Assembly (NCBI GenBank): GCA_022010055.1
Contig: CP091737.1
Location: forward strand, 1,116,001-1,180,000
DNA from: Treponema sp.
GTDB taxonomy: Bacteria; Spirochaetota; Spirochaetia; Treponematales; Treponemataceae
DNA: 64,000 nt
Reading direction: 5' to 3'
Shown: piece by piece, positions 45,248 through 53,765 of the stretch
Numbering within the stretch: the stretch's first letter is position 1
Layout of the letters: every line of letters begins with the position of its first letter
Program-made: the position numbers and the translations under genes
The notes under the pieces: model-generated
Told to the model about the DNA's origin: nothing
The model's input: only the letters and a program-made list of their open reading frames with translations
Databases searched by the model: none

Positions 45248-46012
45248 TCATTCAAGCTCACTTTCGTAGTCGTAATCAAGGACATCTTCCGCTCCAGCCG
45301 TCATATTCGTAGTGTCAGTCTGCTGAAGCGAATTTGCGACGTCCTCAAGAAGTTTTCTTCTTCTTTCTTCTTCGGCGGCACGACGCTCCGCCTCAAGCGC
45401 TTCCTGTTCAGCCTTCCGGCGAATCATCTCCTCCTGAAGCCTTTTGTTTTCTTCCTCAAGCCTTTTCTGCTCTGCCGCAAGACGAAGCGATTCCTGTTCC
45501 TGCCGCTGAATTTCCTGCTCAAGATAGCCGATAAGACGCTGAATTTCCGGAGCCTGCGAATCATCAGGCTGCTCAAGAACAAACCGCCTGTAATCATCAA
45601 GGGATTCAGGATATTTCTTCATCATAAGACGGGTATTCGCCCTGTTCAAAAGCGCGCTGTAAAAATCCGGAGAGGCAGCCAGAGCGAGGGAATAGCAGCT
45701 TTCAGCCTTGGAATAATTTCCGGCGGCATAAGCCACGTTTCCCTCATTAAAAGAAAGAAGCTTTCTGTTTGAAATTCCGGAGCTCATACCGCGCTCAAAA
45801 GCATCAATCGCCTTGTCATACTGTCCAAGCTGAAAATAGGCAAGCCCAAGAAAATTGTAAGTGTCGGCGGAAATATTTCCGTCCGAAATATCTTTTTCCA
45901 GCAGAGAAACCGCACCGCCGGGATTGTTTGTCTTAAAAAGCCTTTCACCCTCGGATTCCGCGAACAGGAACGAGGCGGCAAAAAAAACTAAAAAATATCT
46001 GCAAATTTTCAT
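45248..46012 (-). CDS. Secreted TPR protein with C-terminal coiled coil
   Basis: A 254-residue protein. MKICRYFLVFFAASFLFAES is a signal peptide. Three or four TPRs (ADTYNFLGLAYFQLGQYDKAIDAFERGM, FNEGNVAYAAGNYSKAESCYSLALAASPD) are followed by a long charged helix (EQEIQRQEQESLRLAAEQKRLEEENKRLQEEMIRRKAEQEALEAERR), then an acidic end, DVLDYDYESELE. It is probably periplasmic. It is the first gene of a two-gene unit with the larger TPR protein and is divergent from the TPR gene at 46120. Function unknown. Confidence 0.78.
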   Translation of the reverse strand: MKICRYFLVFFAASFLFAESEGERLFKTNNPGGAVSLLEKDISDGNISADTYNFLGLAYFQLGQYDKAIDAFERGMSSGISNRKLLSFNEGNVAYAAGNYSKAESCYSLALAASPDFYSALLNRANTRLMMKKYPESLDDYRRFVLEQPDDSQAPEIQRLIGYLEQEIQRQEQESLRLAAEQKRLEEENKRLQEEMIRRKAEQEALEAERRAAEEERRRKLLEDVANSLQQTDTTNMTAGAEDVLDYDYESELE

Positions 46013-46119
46013 TATAACTATTTTAACACATTATAGAATAAAAAGTAACCAAAACAAAACCCTATCCAATATTTTATTTTTCAGTTATAATCACAGATTA
46101 ATACTGGAGTTTTAAAATT

Positions 46120-47487
46120 ATGATGATTGCCATTTCAGTTGCCATTCTGATTATCATCGCAGGACTTCTTGCGCTTGTAATCAGACTTGTCGCAATGCCA
46201 AAAAAGCTTGAAACCGTAAAAAAGCTTCTAAAACAGGGAAAAAATCAGGCCGCCGCAAAACTAGCTAAACAGATTTCGGCAAAAGATCCCCAAAACTACA
46301 GCGTCCACTATTACCTTGGAAAAGCCTACCTTGCAGACAACCGGGGCGAACTTGCCCTGATAGAATTCAAGACTGTGAACGAACACGCGCTTTTTGACTC
46401 CAATCTTCCGGAAATTCCGTTCAGGAAAGAATTCGCCGCCCTTCTTGTAAAATACAGGCAGACTGAAGCCGCCCTTAAAGAATACCTGCTGCTTACAAAA
46501 CTTGACCCGACCTGCTCGGACAATTATTTCAACGCAGCGAAACTTTATGAAATGACGAACCGAAAGGACCTTGCCCTTTCAATTTATAAAAAATGCATCG
46601 CGCTGAATCCAAAAAACGCAAAGGCGCACGCCGCCATCGGCTACATTCTTTTTCAGGCGAAGCAGACAAACGAGGCAAAAAGGGAGCTTGACCTTGCGAT
46701 CCACCTGAATCCCGAGGAATATTCATGCTACTATTATCTGGGAAAAATCTTAAAGGACGCAAAAGACCTGGGAGGAGCTGTAAAGGCATTTGAAAAAGCG
46801 CAGCGGGACAGCGAGTTCAAGCAGAAGGCGTTAATTGAAAGAAGCACCTGCTACATGATGGCAAACCGTCTTGACAATGCGCAGATTGACCTTCAGCGCG
46901 CAATAGACCTGGACAAAACCGGAACAAGCAACGATACGCTGTACGCCAGATACTTCCTTGCGGCATGCTATGAAAAGAACAGAAAAATCGACAAGGCGAT
47001 TGAGCAGTGGGAATCAATCCTTAAAGTAAACCGCTCTTTCCGCGATGTAGGCGCGAAACTTTCCGAATACAAGGCTCTTGAAGCAAACGACAACCTTAAA
47101 GACTACCTCACAAGCTCGGATGCCGAATTTATAGAAATCTGCAAAAACACAACAAAAAAAGCGCTTGGATTCAACGCCGTGCAGGCTGACTCAAAGAAAT
47201 TCGGTGTTCAGATAATTGCGACAGAAGGAAAGGACGGCGACTGGATGAGCGTAAGAAAACAGTCATTCCTTCTGCGTTTTTACCGGGATGTTGAACCGCT
47301 GGAAGATGCGCCGGTAAGGGATATACTTGAAACCGCAAAATCTTCCAACTGTACAAAATCATTCATTTTCGCAAGCTCGGGCTTTACACGGACTGCCATC
47401 GCATTCGCAGAAAACCGCCCGGTGGAACTTGTAGGCAAAGAAAAGCTGCAGCAGCTTTTGGAAATCGCCGCAAAACCGGACAAATAG
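46120..47487 (+). CDS. Membrane-anchored TPR protein with Mrr-like C-terminal domain
   Basis: A 455-residue protein. The first 27 residues form a membrane segment (ISVAILIIIAGLLALVIRLV). Residues about 30-320 are TPRs, for example AKLYEMTNRKDLALSIYKKCIALNPKNAKAHAAIGYILF. The last 110 residues contain FIFASSGFTRTAIAFAENRPVELVGKEKLQQLL, which resembles the restriction-endonuclease-like fold of Mrr-type proteins (SGF.. AxxxA.. ELxxxxxL). The catalytic D-ExK residues of that fold are not evident, so it may be a non-catalytic relative. It is upstream of the phosphoesterase gene, 1 base apart. Confidence 0.72.
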   Translation: MMIAISVAILIIIAGLLALVIRLVAMPKKLETVKKLLKQGKNQAAAKLAKQISAKDPQNYSVHYYLGKAYLADNRGELALIEFKTVNEHALFDSNLPEIPFRKEFAALLVKYRQTEAALKEYLLLTKLDPTCSDNYFNAAKLYEMTNRKDLALSIYKKCIALNPKNAKAHAAIGYILFQAKQTNEAKRELDLAIHLNPEEYSCYYYLGKILKDAKDLGGAVKAFEKAQRDSEFKQKALIERSTCYMMANRLDNAQIDLQRAIDLDKTGTSNDTLYARYFLAACYEKNRKIDKAIEQWESILKVNRSFRDVGAKLSEYKALEANDNLKDYLTSSDAEFIEICKNTTKKALGFNAVQADSKKFGVQIIATEGKDGDWMSVRKQSFLLRFYRDVEPLEDAPVRDILETAKSSNCTKSFIFASSGFTRTAIAFAENRPVELVGKEKLQQLLEIAAKPDK

Positions 47488-47488
47488 A

Positions 47489-48246
47489 ATGAAAATCCTC
47501 TGCGTTTCCGATCAGATTGATCCGCTTATATACAACCAGAATGCGCACAAAAATTTCCCGGACATAGACTTGATCTTATGCGCCGGCGACCTTCCCATGG
47601 ATTATGTCGATTTTATTGTATCAGTATTCAATAAACCGACCTATTTTATTTTTGGAAACCACGATTTAAAGGAATTCAAATATTATCACGGAACAATGTC
47701 CGCGCCGCCAAGACCTACAACAAGCGCGCAGTCAACAACTTCAATAGAAATTCACTTTGAATCAATAAAAGAAGACCATCACCACGGCGCAAATTACGCC
47801 GGATTTAAAAATATATGCCTTAAGAATTTCAAAATCAGGAACAGAAGAGGAAAAACAACTCCGCTGCTTCTTACCGGAATTTCAGGCTCAATCCGCTACA
47901 ACAATGGTCTTTGCCAGTACTCAGACGCAGAAATGGCAATGCACCTGCTAGGGCTTGTACCTAGACTCCTGCTGAATAAAATACTGTACGGACGTTTCAC
48001 CGATATTTTCCTTACGCATTCCGCGCCGTATAAAATTCATGACCACGACGACCCATGCCACAGGGGTTTCAAGTCATTCAACTTATTTTTAAAATTATTC
48101 AAGCCGGAATACATGATTCACGGTCATATACATCTTTACGACAACAGAGAGGAAAGAGTTTCAAATATGAAGACACAACCATAATAAATGCATTCGCACA
48201 TTACATTCTAGAATTCAACACGGACAAAAACGGAGTGCAAAAATAA
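47489..48246 (+). CDS. Calcineurin-like metallophosphoesterase, frame broken near 48160
   Basis: The frame begins MKILCVSDQIDPLIYN. LILCAGDLPMDYVDFI, YFIFGNHDLKEF, LLTGISGSIRYN, LTHSAPYKIHDHDD and MIHGHIHLYD supply the metal ligands in the usual order, although the first DxH is changed to SDQID. The frame then ends early. One T restored at 48159-48161 gives REERVFKYEDTTIINAFAHYILEF and extends the protein to 252 residues, with its stop touching the next start. The substrate is unknown; members of this class act on nucleotides, phosphoproteins or phospholipids. Confidence 0.8.
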
Positions 48247-49175
48247 TGTTACCAGAAGCAGAAAGCGATTTCGCAAGGGCAAGAAACAAAGCGCTTTTTA
48301 ATGAAATCCAGCACCTTCTAACACCGGAAGAAGCGGCTATGATTTCTTTAAAAGCCGTAAGAAAAGTAATAAAAACGCAGTCAGAAACATATATAGGAAT
48401 GAAAGTCATTCCTATAAACAAAATAGTAGGCAGCGAAGGACGCTACAGGGATTTTGACAACCAGTTCTTTCCAAAGCGCTCAATTATAAAGGAACGATGG
48501 GAACATGTTGACGAAGCCGTAATAAAAGACATCGTCCTCCCGCCTATAAAAGTCTACGAACTTGGCGGACTGTATTTTGTGCGCGATGGAAACCACAGGG
48601 TTTCCGTCGCAAAATCTAAAGGCGTTGAATTTATCGATGCGGAAGTAGTTTCCCTCCAGACGGAAATAAAGCTTTCCCCGGCCAGAACCCTGAACGGAAT
48701 GATGAAGCAGATTATCTCCTACGAAAAAAGAAATTTCTATTTTGAGACAAATTTCGGAGACATAACGGACTACTGGGTATTAGATTTTTCAACCGCCGGA
48801 CAGTACGACGTAATCTACAATCATATCCTTACGCACAAATACTTTATAAACCAGAACCAGACGGAAGAAATTCCTATGGAAGACGCGATTCTTTCGTGGT
48901 TCAACAACGTATACCTTCCTGTTGTCACCACAATACAGAAATATAAGATAATGAAGTATTTTAGAAAAAACACGGTAAGCGACCTTTACGTATGGATAAT
49001 AACGTTCTATGATGAGCTGAAGAAAAAATTCGGCGACGGGCTTCCGCTGGAACAAATTGTCTACGACATAAAGAGGGAGAAAAAATTTTCCCTGCTTTCA
49101 AGAGTCAGGAATTTTATCAAGAAATACATTCTGAAAAAAGAAATAAGTAATTTTTCGCATAAGATTGACAGATAA
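48246..49175 (+). CDS. ParB-like nuclease/transcription-regulator domain protein
   Basis: A 309-residue protein. KVIPINKIVGSEGRYRDFDNQFFP and PPIKVYELGGLYFVRDGNHRVSVAKSKGVEFIDAEVV form a ParB/sulfiredoxin-like domain with the usual GxHRvxvA pattern (here DGNHRVSVAKSKG). The remaining 160 residues are Tyr-, Phe- and Lys-rich helices unlike ParB itself, and I do not recognise them. It directly follows the phosphoesterase gene with a one-base overlap and lies upstream of the SpoIIE gene. A chromosome-partition role is unlikely without a ParA. Confidence 0.65.
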   Translation: MLPEAESDFARARNKALFNEIQHLLTPEEAAMISLKAVRKVIKTQSETYIGMKVIPINKIVGSEGRYRDFDNQFFPKRSIIKERWEHVDEAVIKDIVLPPIKVYELGGLYFVRDGNHRVSVAKSKGVEFIDAEVVSLQTEIKLSPARTLNGMMKQIISYEKRNFYFETNFGDITDYWVLDFSTAGQYDVIYNHILTHKYFINQNQTEEIPMEDAILSWFNNVYLPVVTTIQKYKIMKYFRKNTVSDLYVWIITFYDELKKKFGDGLPLEQIVYDIKREKKFSLLSRVRNFIKKYILKKEISNFSHKIDR

Positions 49176-49194
49176 TTAAAATAATAAAAAAAAA

Positions 49195-49223
49195 TTGACG
49201 GCTGGATATTTCAATGTTAATAT
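49195..49223 (+). promoter_or_regulatory. Promoter of the partner-switching operon
   Basis: TTGACG (49195-49200) and TAATAT (49218-49223) are 17 bases apart, 34 bases before the SpoIIE-type start. Confidence 0.65.
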
Positions 49224-49257
49224 AATCTAAAGTCATCAATGTAACAGGAGCTGAATA

Positions 49258-50934
49258 TTGTTGGACTCAATTGATTCATTTGTAAACCTCCCGCTTCTTA
49301 TCGCAGCAGGTGCCGGTCTGGTTCTTTTTATTTTGCTTTTGATTGCAAAAATAAGGAATGCGGCAAAGATCAGTTTTATATTTTTCCCCTGCATCGGAGT
49401 GTTAATAGCCGGTCTGCTTTATACATATTTTGACCACAAGCTTTTTTACATTTCGGCAATAACCATTGTCCTGGAATTTTTATTTATTGCATACGCATTT
49501 GTGCTTGCAGTTTCTGATCCTGTAAAACGCGCGGAAAGAAAAGCGAAGAAAGAAAAAAAATCTGAAGAAAATTCAAGTTCCGAGGAAATAAGCAAAGAAG
49601 CTCTTGATGCCTTGGAGAACAAATACAAGACTATAATCGAAGAAGACAAAGAGCTTACGGTAAAAGCATCAAGTTATTTCAATGAAGAAAATTCTCTTTC
49701 TCAGTTTCTTGAATTTTTCAACAAGCAGATTGTACAAAAAACCGGCGCAGACGGCGGAGCAATCCTTGTGCTTGATGAATTTGACAACGTTCTTGCGGTA
49801 AAAACCGTCACAGGTGTATTTCCGCCGCCATATAAAATCCCGGACGATATTCCGCACAAGCAGCTTCGGATTGAAACAAACTTCAAATATGCGCAGTATT
49901 CCCTGGAAGGCAATGTTTTCGGCGATTTCTTTACAAATGGTGTCGCGGAAAACATCACGAACCCGACAAAAGACAAGCGCATTTTCCAGAACGGACCGGA
50001 AGATTTCCTTCGCGTAGGTCCATATATGTTCATTCCAGTAAAACAAATGGGTGAATCAGTCGCTCTCGCTGTCCTTGCGCGAAAACCGGATTCAGAACCG
50101 TTCAGCAAGAAGGACTTTGAAAAAGCATGCAGTCTCTGCGACGGACTTGCGACCGCCCTTGTACCATTAAACAGCTTCCTTTCTTATTCAGAACACACTG
50201 AACTGACAAAGGAAGGCGACATCGCGACAAAATTCCAGAAAACACTTGTTCCGGAAAAGATTCCTGTAATCAATAAGCTTTCCATCGGCAAGTATTCTAT
50301 AACAAATGAAAATGTATGCGGTGACTACTACGACATAATTCCTTCAAGAAAGGACAGAATCACATTTGTAATGGCAGATGTCGCCGGAAAAGGCATGAAT
50401 TCCCTTACGATAATGATTATGATTCGCGCCATGCTTCGTCTTGTCGCGAACACAAACCAGAGCTCGGCGACGCTTCTTGAATGGGTAAACCGTACAATCT
50501 GCTCAGAAAAGAACAGCATGGACCACTTTGCAAGCGTTGCCCTGATAAACTACAACAGCATTGACAACACTGCGCAGATTGCGACATCAGGAATCAATCC
50601 TGTTATGCTATACAAGGCAAGCGACAAGACTATAAACAAGATTTCAACAAACTGCGAGCCTATCGGCGTGGAAAAAACCACTGAGTATAAAAACATCGAC
50701 TTGACTCTTGATGCAGGGGATATTCTTGTAACTTGCACCGATGGTTTACTTGAATGTCTTGATGAAAGAGGTGTACAATACTCTATAGACAACTTACAAA
50801 AGGTTATTCAAGCCAACTGCAATTTGAATGGGAAAGATATTGCAGCAAAGGTAAAAGATAATATCAAAAAATTCTGTGGCAATACACAGCAATACGATGA
50901 CCAGAGCCTTCTGATCATAAAAATACAGGGATAG
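49258..50934 (+). CDS. Membrane GAF-SpoIIE/RsbU-type PP2C phosphatase
   Basis: A 558-residue protein with a TTG start and AGGAG 8 bases before it. Three hydrophobic segments (about 8-80) anchor it. A charged linker is followed by a GAF-like sensor domain (about 145-300: GGAILVLDEFDNVLAVKTVTG, FIPVKQMGESVALAVLARK). The C-terminal SpoIIE domain has ENVCGDYYDIIPSRKDRITFVMADVAGKGMNS, DHFASVALINYNS, GDILVTCTDGLLE and YDDQSLLIIKI, the metal-binding PP2C residues. It should dephosphorylate the STAS protein encoded next, releasing it to bind the anti-sigma HATPase. Confidence 0.9.
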   Translation: MLDSIDSFVNLPLLIAAGAGLVLFILLLIAKIRNAAKISFIFFPCIGVLIAGLLYTYFDHKLFYISAITIVLEFLFIAYAFVLAVSDPVKRAERKAKKEKKSEENSSSEEISKEALDALENKYKTIIEEDKELTVKASSYFNEENSLSQFLEFFNKQIVQKTGADGGAILVLDEFDNVLAVKTVTGVFPPPYKIPDDIPHKQLRIETNFKYAQYSLEGNVFGDFFTNGVAENITNPTKDKRIFQNGPEDFLRVGPYMFIPVKQMGESVALAVLARKPDSEPFSKKDFEKACSLCDGLATALVPLNSFLSYSEHTELTKEGDIATKFQKTLVPEKIPVINKLSIGKYSITNENVCGDYYDIIPSRKDRITFVMADVAGKGMNSLTIMIMIRAMLRLVANTNQSSATLLEWVNRTICSEKNSMDHFASVALINYNSIDNTAQIATSGINPVMLYKASDKTINKISTNCEPIGVEKTTEYKNIDLTLDAGDILVTCTDGLLECLDERGVQYSIDNLQKVIQANCNLNGKDIAAKVKDNIKKFCGNTQQYDDQSLLIIKIQG

Positions 50935-50943
50935 GAGTACCTT

Positions 50944-51267
50944 ATGGAACTTAAAATACGAAAAAATGGAGATGTCTACATCATTGATGTAAACGGAGAA
51001 ATGGATCTCTACAATTCTTATAAACTTAAGGAACTTGTTATGAAGATGATTGAAAAAAATGTCAAAGTCTTCATAATCAACCTTGAGCAAGTTGACTATA
51101 TCGACTCGTCTGGAATTGGTGCATTGATTTACATTTGTTCAACTATTAAAAAGATGAATCTGAAGCTTTCTATTTCAAACATTCACGGTTCTGTAAAAAA
51201 AGTAATTGAACTTACAAAACTTATGGGATATTTCCCTATTGCAAACAGTATTGAAGAAGCGCTTTGA
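50944..51267 (+). CDS. STAS-domain anti-sigma factor antagonist
   Basis: A 107-residue SpoIIAA/RsbV-like protein. MELKIRKNGDVYIIDVNGEMDLYNSYKLKELVMKMIEKNVKVFIINLEQVDYIDSSGIGALIYICSTI has the phosphorylatable Ser in DSSGIG. It is presumably phosphorylated by the HATPase encoded downstream and dephosphorylated by the SpoIIE protein upstream. GGAG lies 5 bases before the ATG. Confidence 0.92.
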   Translation: MELKIRKNGDVYIIDVNGEMDLYNSYKLKELVMKMIEKNVKVFIINLEQVDYIDSSGIGALIYICSTIKKMNLKLSISNIHGSVKKVIELTKLMGYFPIANSIEEAL

Positions 51268-51296
51268 TGGTAAAAGAATAGCCTTTAAGCTATTGC

Positions 51297-51355
51297 AGCC
51301 GGGTTTTAGTACCTTAGAGCGATATAATTCAGGTATGTAAACCCGCGGCACGAAT
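51297..51355 (+). promoter_or_regulatory. Candidate structured leader before the HATPase gene
   Basis: GCCGGGTTT..GTACCT near 51297 can pair with AGGTA..AAACCCGCGGC near 51350 around a loop of about 20 bases. A small AATAGC/GCTATT hairpin lies just before it. There is no T run, so it is not a standard terminator. It could tune expression of the HATPase relative to the STAS protein. I do not recognise a known riboswitch. Confidence 0.4.
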
Positions 51356-51402
51356 AAAAAGTATTTCCCAACTTATTCTGTTCTTGTAAAAAGGAGATTT
51401 TT

Positions 51403-51939
51403 ATGGAAGAACCAACAGTAAAAGAATTACGTTCTGACGACAATGATCCATTGTTCGACAAAACAAATATGCTTAAGAAGGAATTCCCTTCAGACTTTAG
51501 ACAGATTCGATATTTTACGCTTTTGATTGTTCAGTCAGCTCCATCTGAAATCAAGGAATTAAACCTTCTTGAACAGCAAATTAGTGAAGTAATCAAAAAT
51601 GCTGTAAAACATGGAAATCACTGCGACATAAACAAAAAAGTAACGGTATGGTACTCATTCAGCCCTACTCATGCGCATGTTATTGTTCAGGACGAAGGTG
51701 AAGGTTTTAAGGATCTTGAAAAATGGAACGAATTCAACAGAAAGAGACTTTCATGCCTTCATGCGAATAATTATGAGGAACTGGCTAACTACGTTTCTTT
51801 TAAAACAAAAGAGTCTGATGCGCAGGACGGCGGAAACGCTTTGTTCGCTGCTCTTGAATATTGGAACGGCGGTTTTGTATACAATGGAAAGCGAAATGCT
51901 GTTGCCATGCTGAAGAAATTTCAGCAGAAATCGCGCTAA
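51403..51939 (+). CDS. HATPase_c anti-sigma factor/serine kinase (RsbW/SpoIIAB-like)
   Basis: A 178-residue GHKL ATPase. LLEQQISEVIKNAVKHGN is the N box, VIVQDEGEGF the G1 box and DGGNALFAALEYW the end of the ATP lid. It completes a SpoIIE phosphatase, STAS antagonist and HATPase set, the standard partner-switching triad. The output partner (a sigma factor or another target) is not in this window. AGGAG precedes the ATG. It is shorter and more divergent than RsbW, so the kinase activity is inferred. Confidence 0.85.
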   Translation: MEEPTVKELRSDDNDPLFDKTNMLKKEFPSDFRQIRYFTLLIVQSAPSEIKELNLLEQQISEVIKNAVKHGNHCDINKKVTVWYSFSPTHAHVIVQDEGEGFKDLEKWNEFNRKRLSCLHANNYEELANYVSFKTKESDAQDGGNALFAALEYWNGGFVYNGKRNAVAMLKKFQQKSR

Positions 51940-51952
51940 TTAAACAATTTCT

Positions 51953-52006
51953 AAAAAAAAGACTGTCCCTTTTATCAAGCATTGCTTGAAGGACAGTCTT
52001 TTTTTA
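51953..52006. terminator. Bidirectional terminator between the HATPase gene and hslO
   Basis: AAAAAAAAGACTGTCC, an inner CAAGCATTGCTTG hairpin, then GGACAGTCTTTTTTT. It serves convergent genes from both sides. Confidence 0.9.
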
Positions 52007-52009
52007 TTT

Positions 52010-52972
52010 CTACAATTCTGAAACCGGAATACGGTACACGCTTCCGCAGTTCCTGCAGGTTATTTCAATCGGATCTGGACCATTTTTCTTTATATCATCA
52101 ATCTGGTCGGCAGGAAGATGCTTCATATAATCCAAGTACGTTTCTTCCGAGCATGGACAGTCAAAAGTCACATTCCTGCGGACTGCTATGGAAGGTTTAA
52201 ATTCTCTGAAAAGACCATAGACAAAATCTTCAATAGTACCTTTTTCACTGAACCACTGCCCTATCGATGGCGCAGTCTTAAATGCCATTTCCGCACGCGA
52301 AATCAAATCCTGGTCAGCATCCTTATCCGCAGATGTAGATTTTGACGCACCGCTTCCGCGTTTTCCGCCGGTTTCAGGCATAATCTGAAGAAAAAGTCCG
52401 CCAGCGCCAACAACACGACCTTTTTTGTCCAACTGAATGCCCGTGTTAAATGCGGAAGAAATCTGCTCCGACTGGTTGTAATACGACGCAATATCCAGAG
52501 CGATGTTACCAGAGTCCACAGGCACGGAGCTAGTATATGGATTTTTATCACCTTCATGAATTGTTGAAACCGTCAGAGTCCCTTTTCCCAAAAACGGCTT
52601 CAGATTCCAGTTTTCAAGAGGCTTTTCAACCGGTATATGCTCATTAAAAAGATAACCGCGGACCGTTCCCTTTGAATCAACCTCAACAGAAAAGCCCTTC
52701 GCAGGACCATCAACTTCGTAGCGCAACGTTGCATGTTCCTTGCCTTTCATCAAAGGAAGCATAAGCGAGCCGCAGAGCACAGCCTGGCCAAAAACCATGG
52801 TTTCAAGGATTCCAAGATTGTGCTGAAGGCGCGCCTGGTTTACAAAACGGGTTCCATGAAAAAAAGCACCACGGATTCTTCCATCTGCCATTACAAAAAC
52901 AGCCATTTCATCCTTAGGAAGAGAACGCAAATGCTCCGCCAATTCCAAATCTTTTATTTCAGCTTTTATCAT
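52010..52972 (-). CDS. hslO: Redox-regulated chaperone Hsp33
   Basis: A 320-residue holdase activated by oxidation. The zinc-thiol switch is in place as CPCSEETYLDYMKHL and ITCRNCGSVYRIP (CxC and CxxC). The N-terminal domain has FHGTRFVNQARLQHNLGILETMVFGQAVLCGSLM and the central part MLPLMKGKEHATLRYEVDGPAKG, as in Hsp33. A Lys/Ser-rich insertion (ETGGKRGSGASKSTSADKDADQ) near residue 205 is not usual. It is convergent with the HATPase gene and shares its terminator. Confidence 0.93.
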   Translation of the reverse strand: MIKAEIKDLELAEHLRSLPKDEMAVFVMADGRIRGAFFHGTRFVNQARLQHNLGILETMVFGQAVLCGSLMLPLMKGKEHATLRYEVDGPAKGFSVEVDSKGTVRGYLFNEHIPVEKPLENWNLKPFLGKGTLTVSTIHEGDKNPYTSSVPVDSGNIALDIASYYNQSEQISSAFNTGIQLDKKGRVVGAGGLFLQIMPETGGKRGSGASKSTSADKDADQDLISRAEMAFKTAPSIGQWFSEKGTIEDFVYGLFREFKPSIAVRRNVTFDCPCSEETYLDYMKHLPADQIDDIKKNGPDPIEITCRNCGSVYRIPVSEL

Positions 52973-53181
52973 ATATATAATTTAATATTTATAATAAAAT
53001 GAGTAAATAACCAGAATGCCAAGTTTTTTTCATCACGCGAGTTTTCAAAACAAAGAATTCCAACTGCGCCCTAATTTTAAAAAGAAAAATTCCAGCAGAC
53101 AGCGAGTTTCCCACCAGAAAATTTTCCTCTGTTAGAAATGCCCCCCCCAGCGCACGCGAGTTTTCGGAACGAAAACTCGTT
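52973..53181. other. Gene-free spacer with CGAGTTTTC repeats
   Basis: About 210 bases without a credible gene. CACGCGAGTTTTC occurs at about 53034 and 53153, with a weaker GCGAGTTT copy near 53100. The last copy forms a hairpin, CGAGTTTTC-GGAAC-GAAAACTCG (53157-53179). A run of eight C bases near 53141 is the only long C tract noticed in the window. Part of this must be the hslO promoter region. Confidence 0.5.
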
Positions 53182-53220
53182 AAAAAGAAAAGGAACTTCT
53201 GATGAAGTTCCTTTTCTTTT
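53182..53220 (-). terminator. ssrA: tmRNA terminator
   Basis: On the minus strand AAAAGAAAAGGAACTTC-ATCA-GAAGTTCCTTTTCTTTTT follows directly on the 3' end of the tmRNA. Confidence 0.85.
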
Positions 53221-53596
53221 TGGAGATGGCGGGAATTGAACCCGCGTCCGGGTATGCAGCTCGAAGGCTTCTACATGTTTAGTTATGCGAGGTAATTGTC
53301 GGGAAAAGGTGGCAGCATAACAAGCGTCTTTTCCGTATTCCGGCTAAATGTCTTGCACAATGGCCGAACGCATTGCGCAACAAGTTCCTGTTAGCGTCAG
53401 AACATCGCAAAGTTAGGAACAGCACCCTGCAAGTTCCGTGCCCACTGCTTACGCAGCAAGAGCAAACTGTTCTTCAGAAGAATCTTCTTCTTCTTTTCTG
53501 TTGAAGATTGCAGTTATTTTTTTTGTCAGCTCAAGGCGCCTTCACACCTACATGCAACCAGCGGACTCTCACATCCGTCGAAACCGGTGCACCCCC
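53221..53596 (-). ncRNA. ssrA: Transfer-messenger RNA (tmRNA)
   Basis: The 5' end GGGGGTGCACCGGTTTCGACGG and the 3' end GGACGCGGGTTCAATTCCCGCCATCTCC with discriminator A are diagnostic. The acceptor ends GGGGGTG and CATCTCC pair over 7 bp, and CCA is not encoded. The tag frame most likely resumes at GCA after ATAACT and encodes AIFNRKEEEDSSEEQFALAA, then TAA. The ALAA end is the usual protease signal, but the tag is long (20 residues) and has a strongly acidic middle. tmRNA rescues stalled ribosomes with SmpB. About 376 bases. Confidence 0.92.
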
Positions 53597-53765
53597 AATA
53601 CACTAGGTACTTAGAATATAACTTAGAAAAATATAAAAGTCAAATTCATTATTACAAAAGAAGAAACACCGAGAGGTTCTTTCCATTCTTGTTTTCTTAT
53701 TGTAAATAAAACCGCAGAGTGATAATATTAAAGAAACTATCAATTATATAAATAAGGTGAATTAA

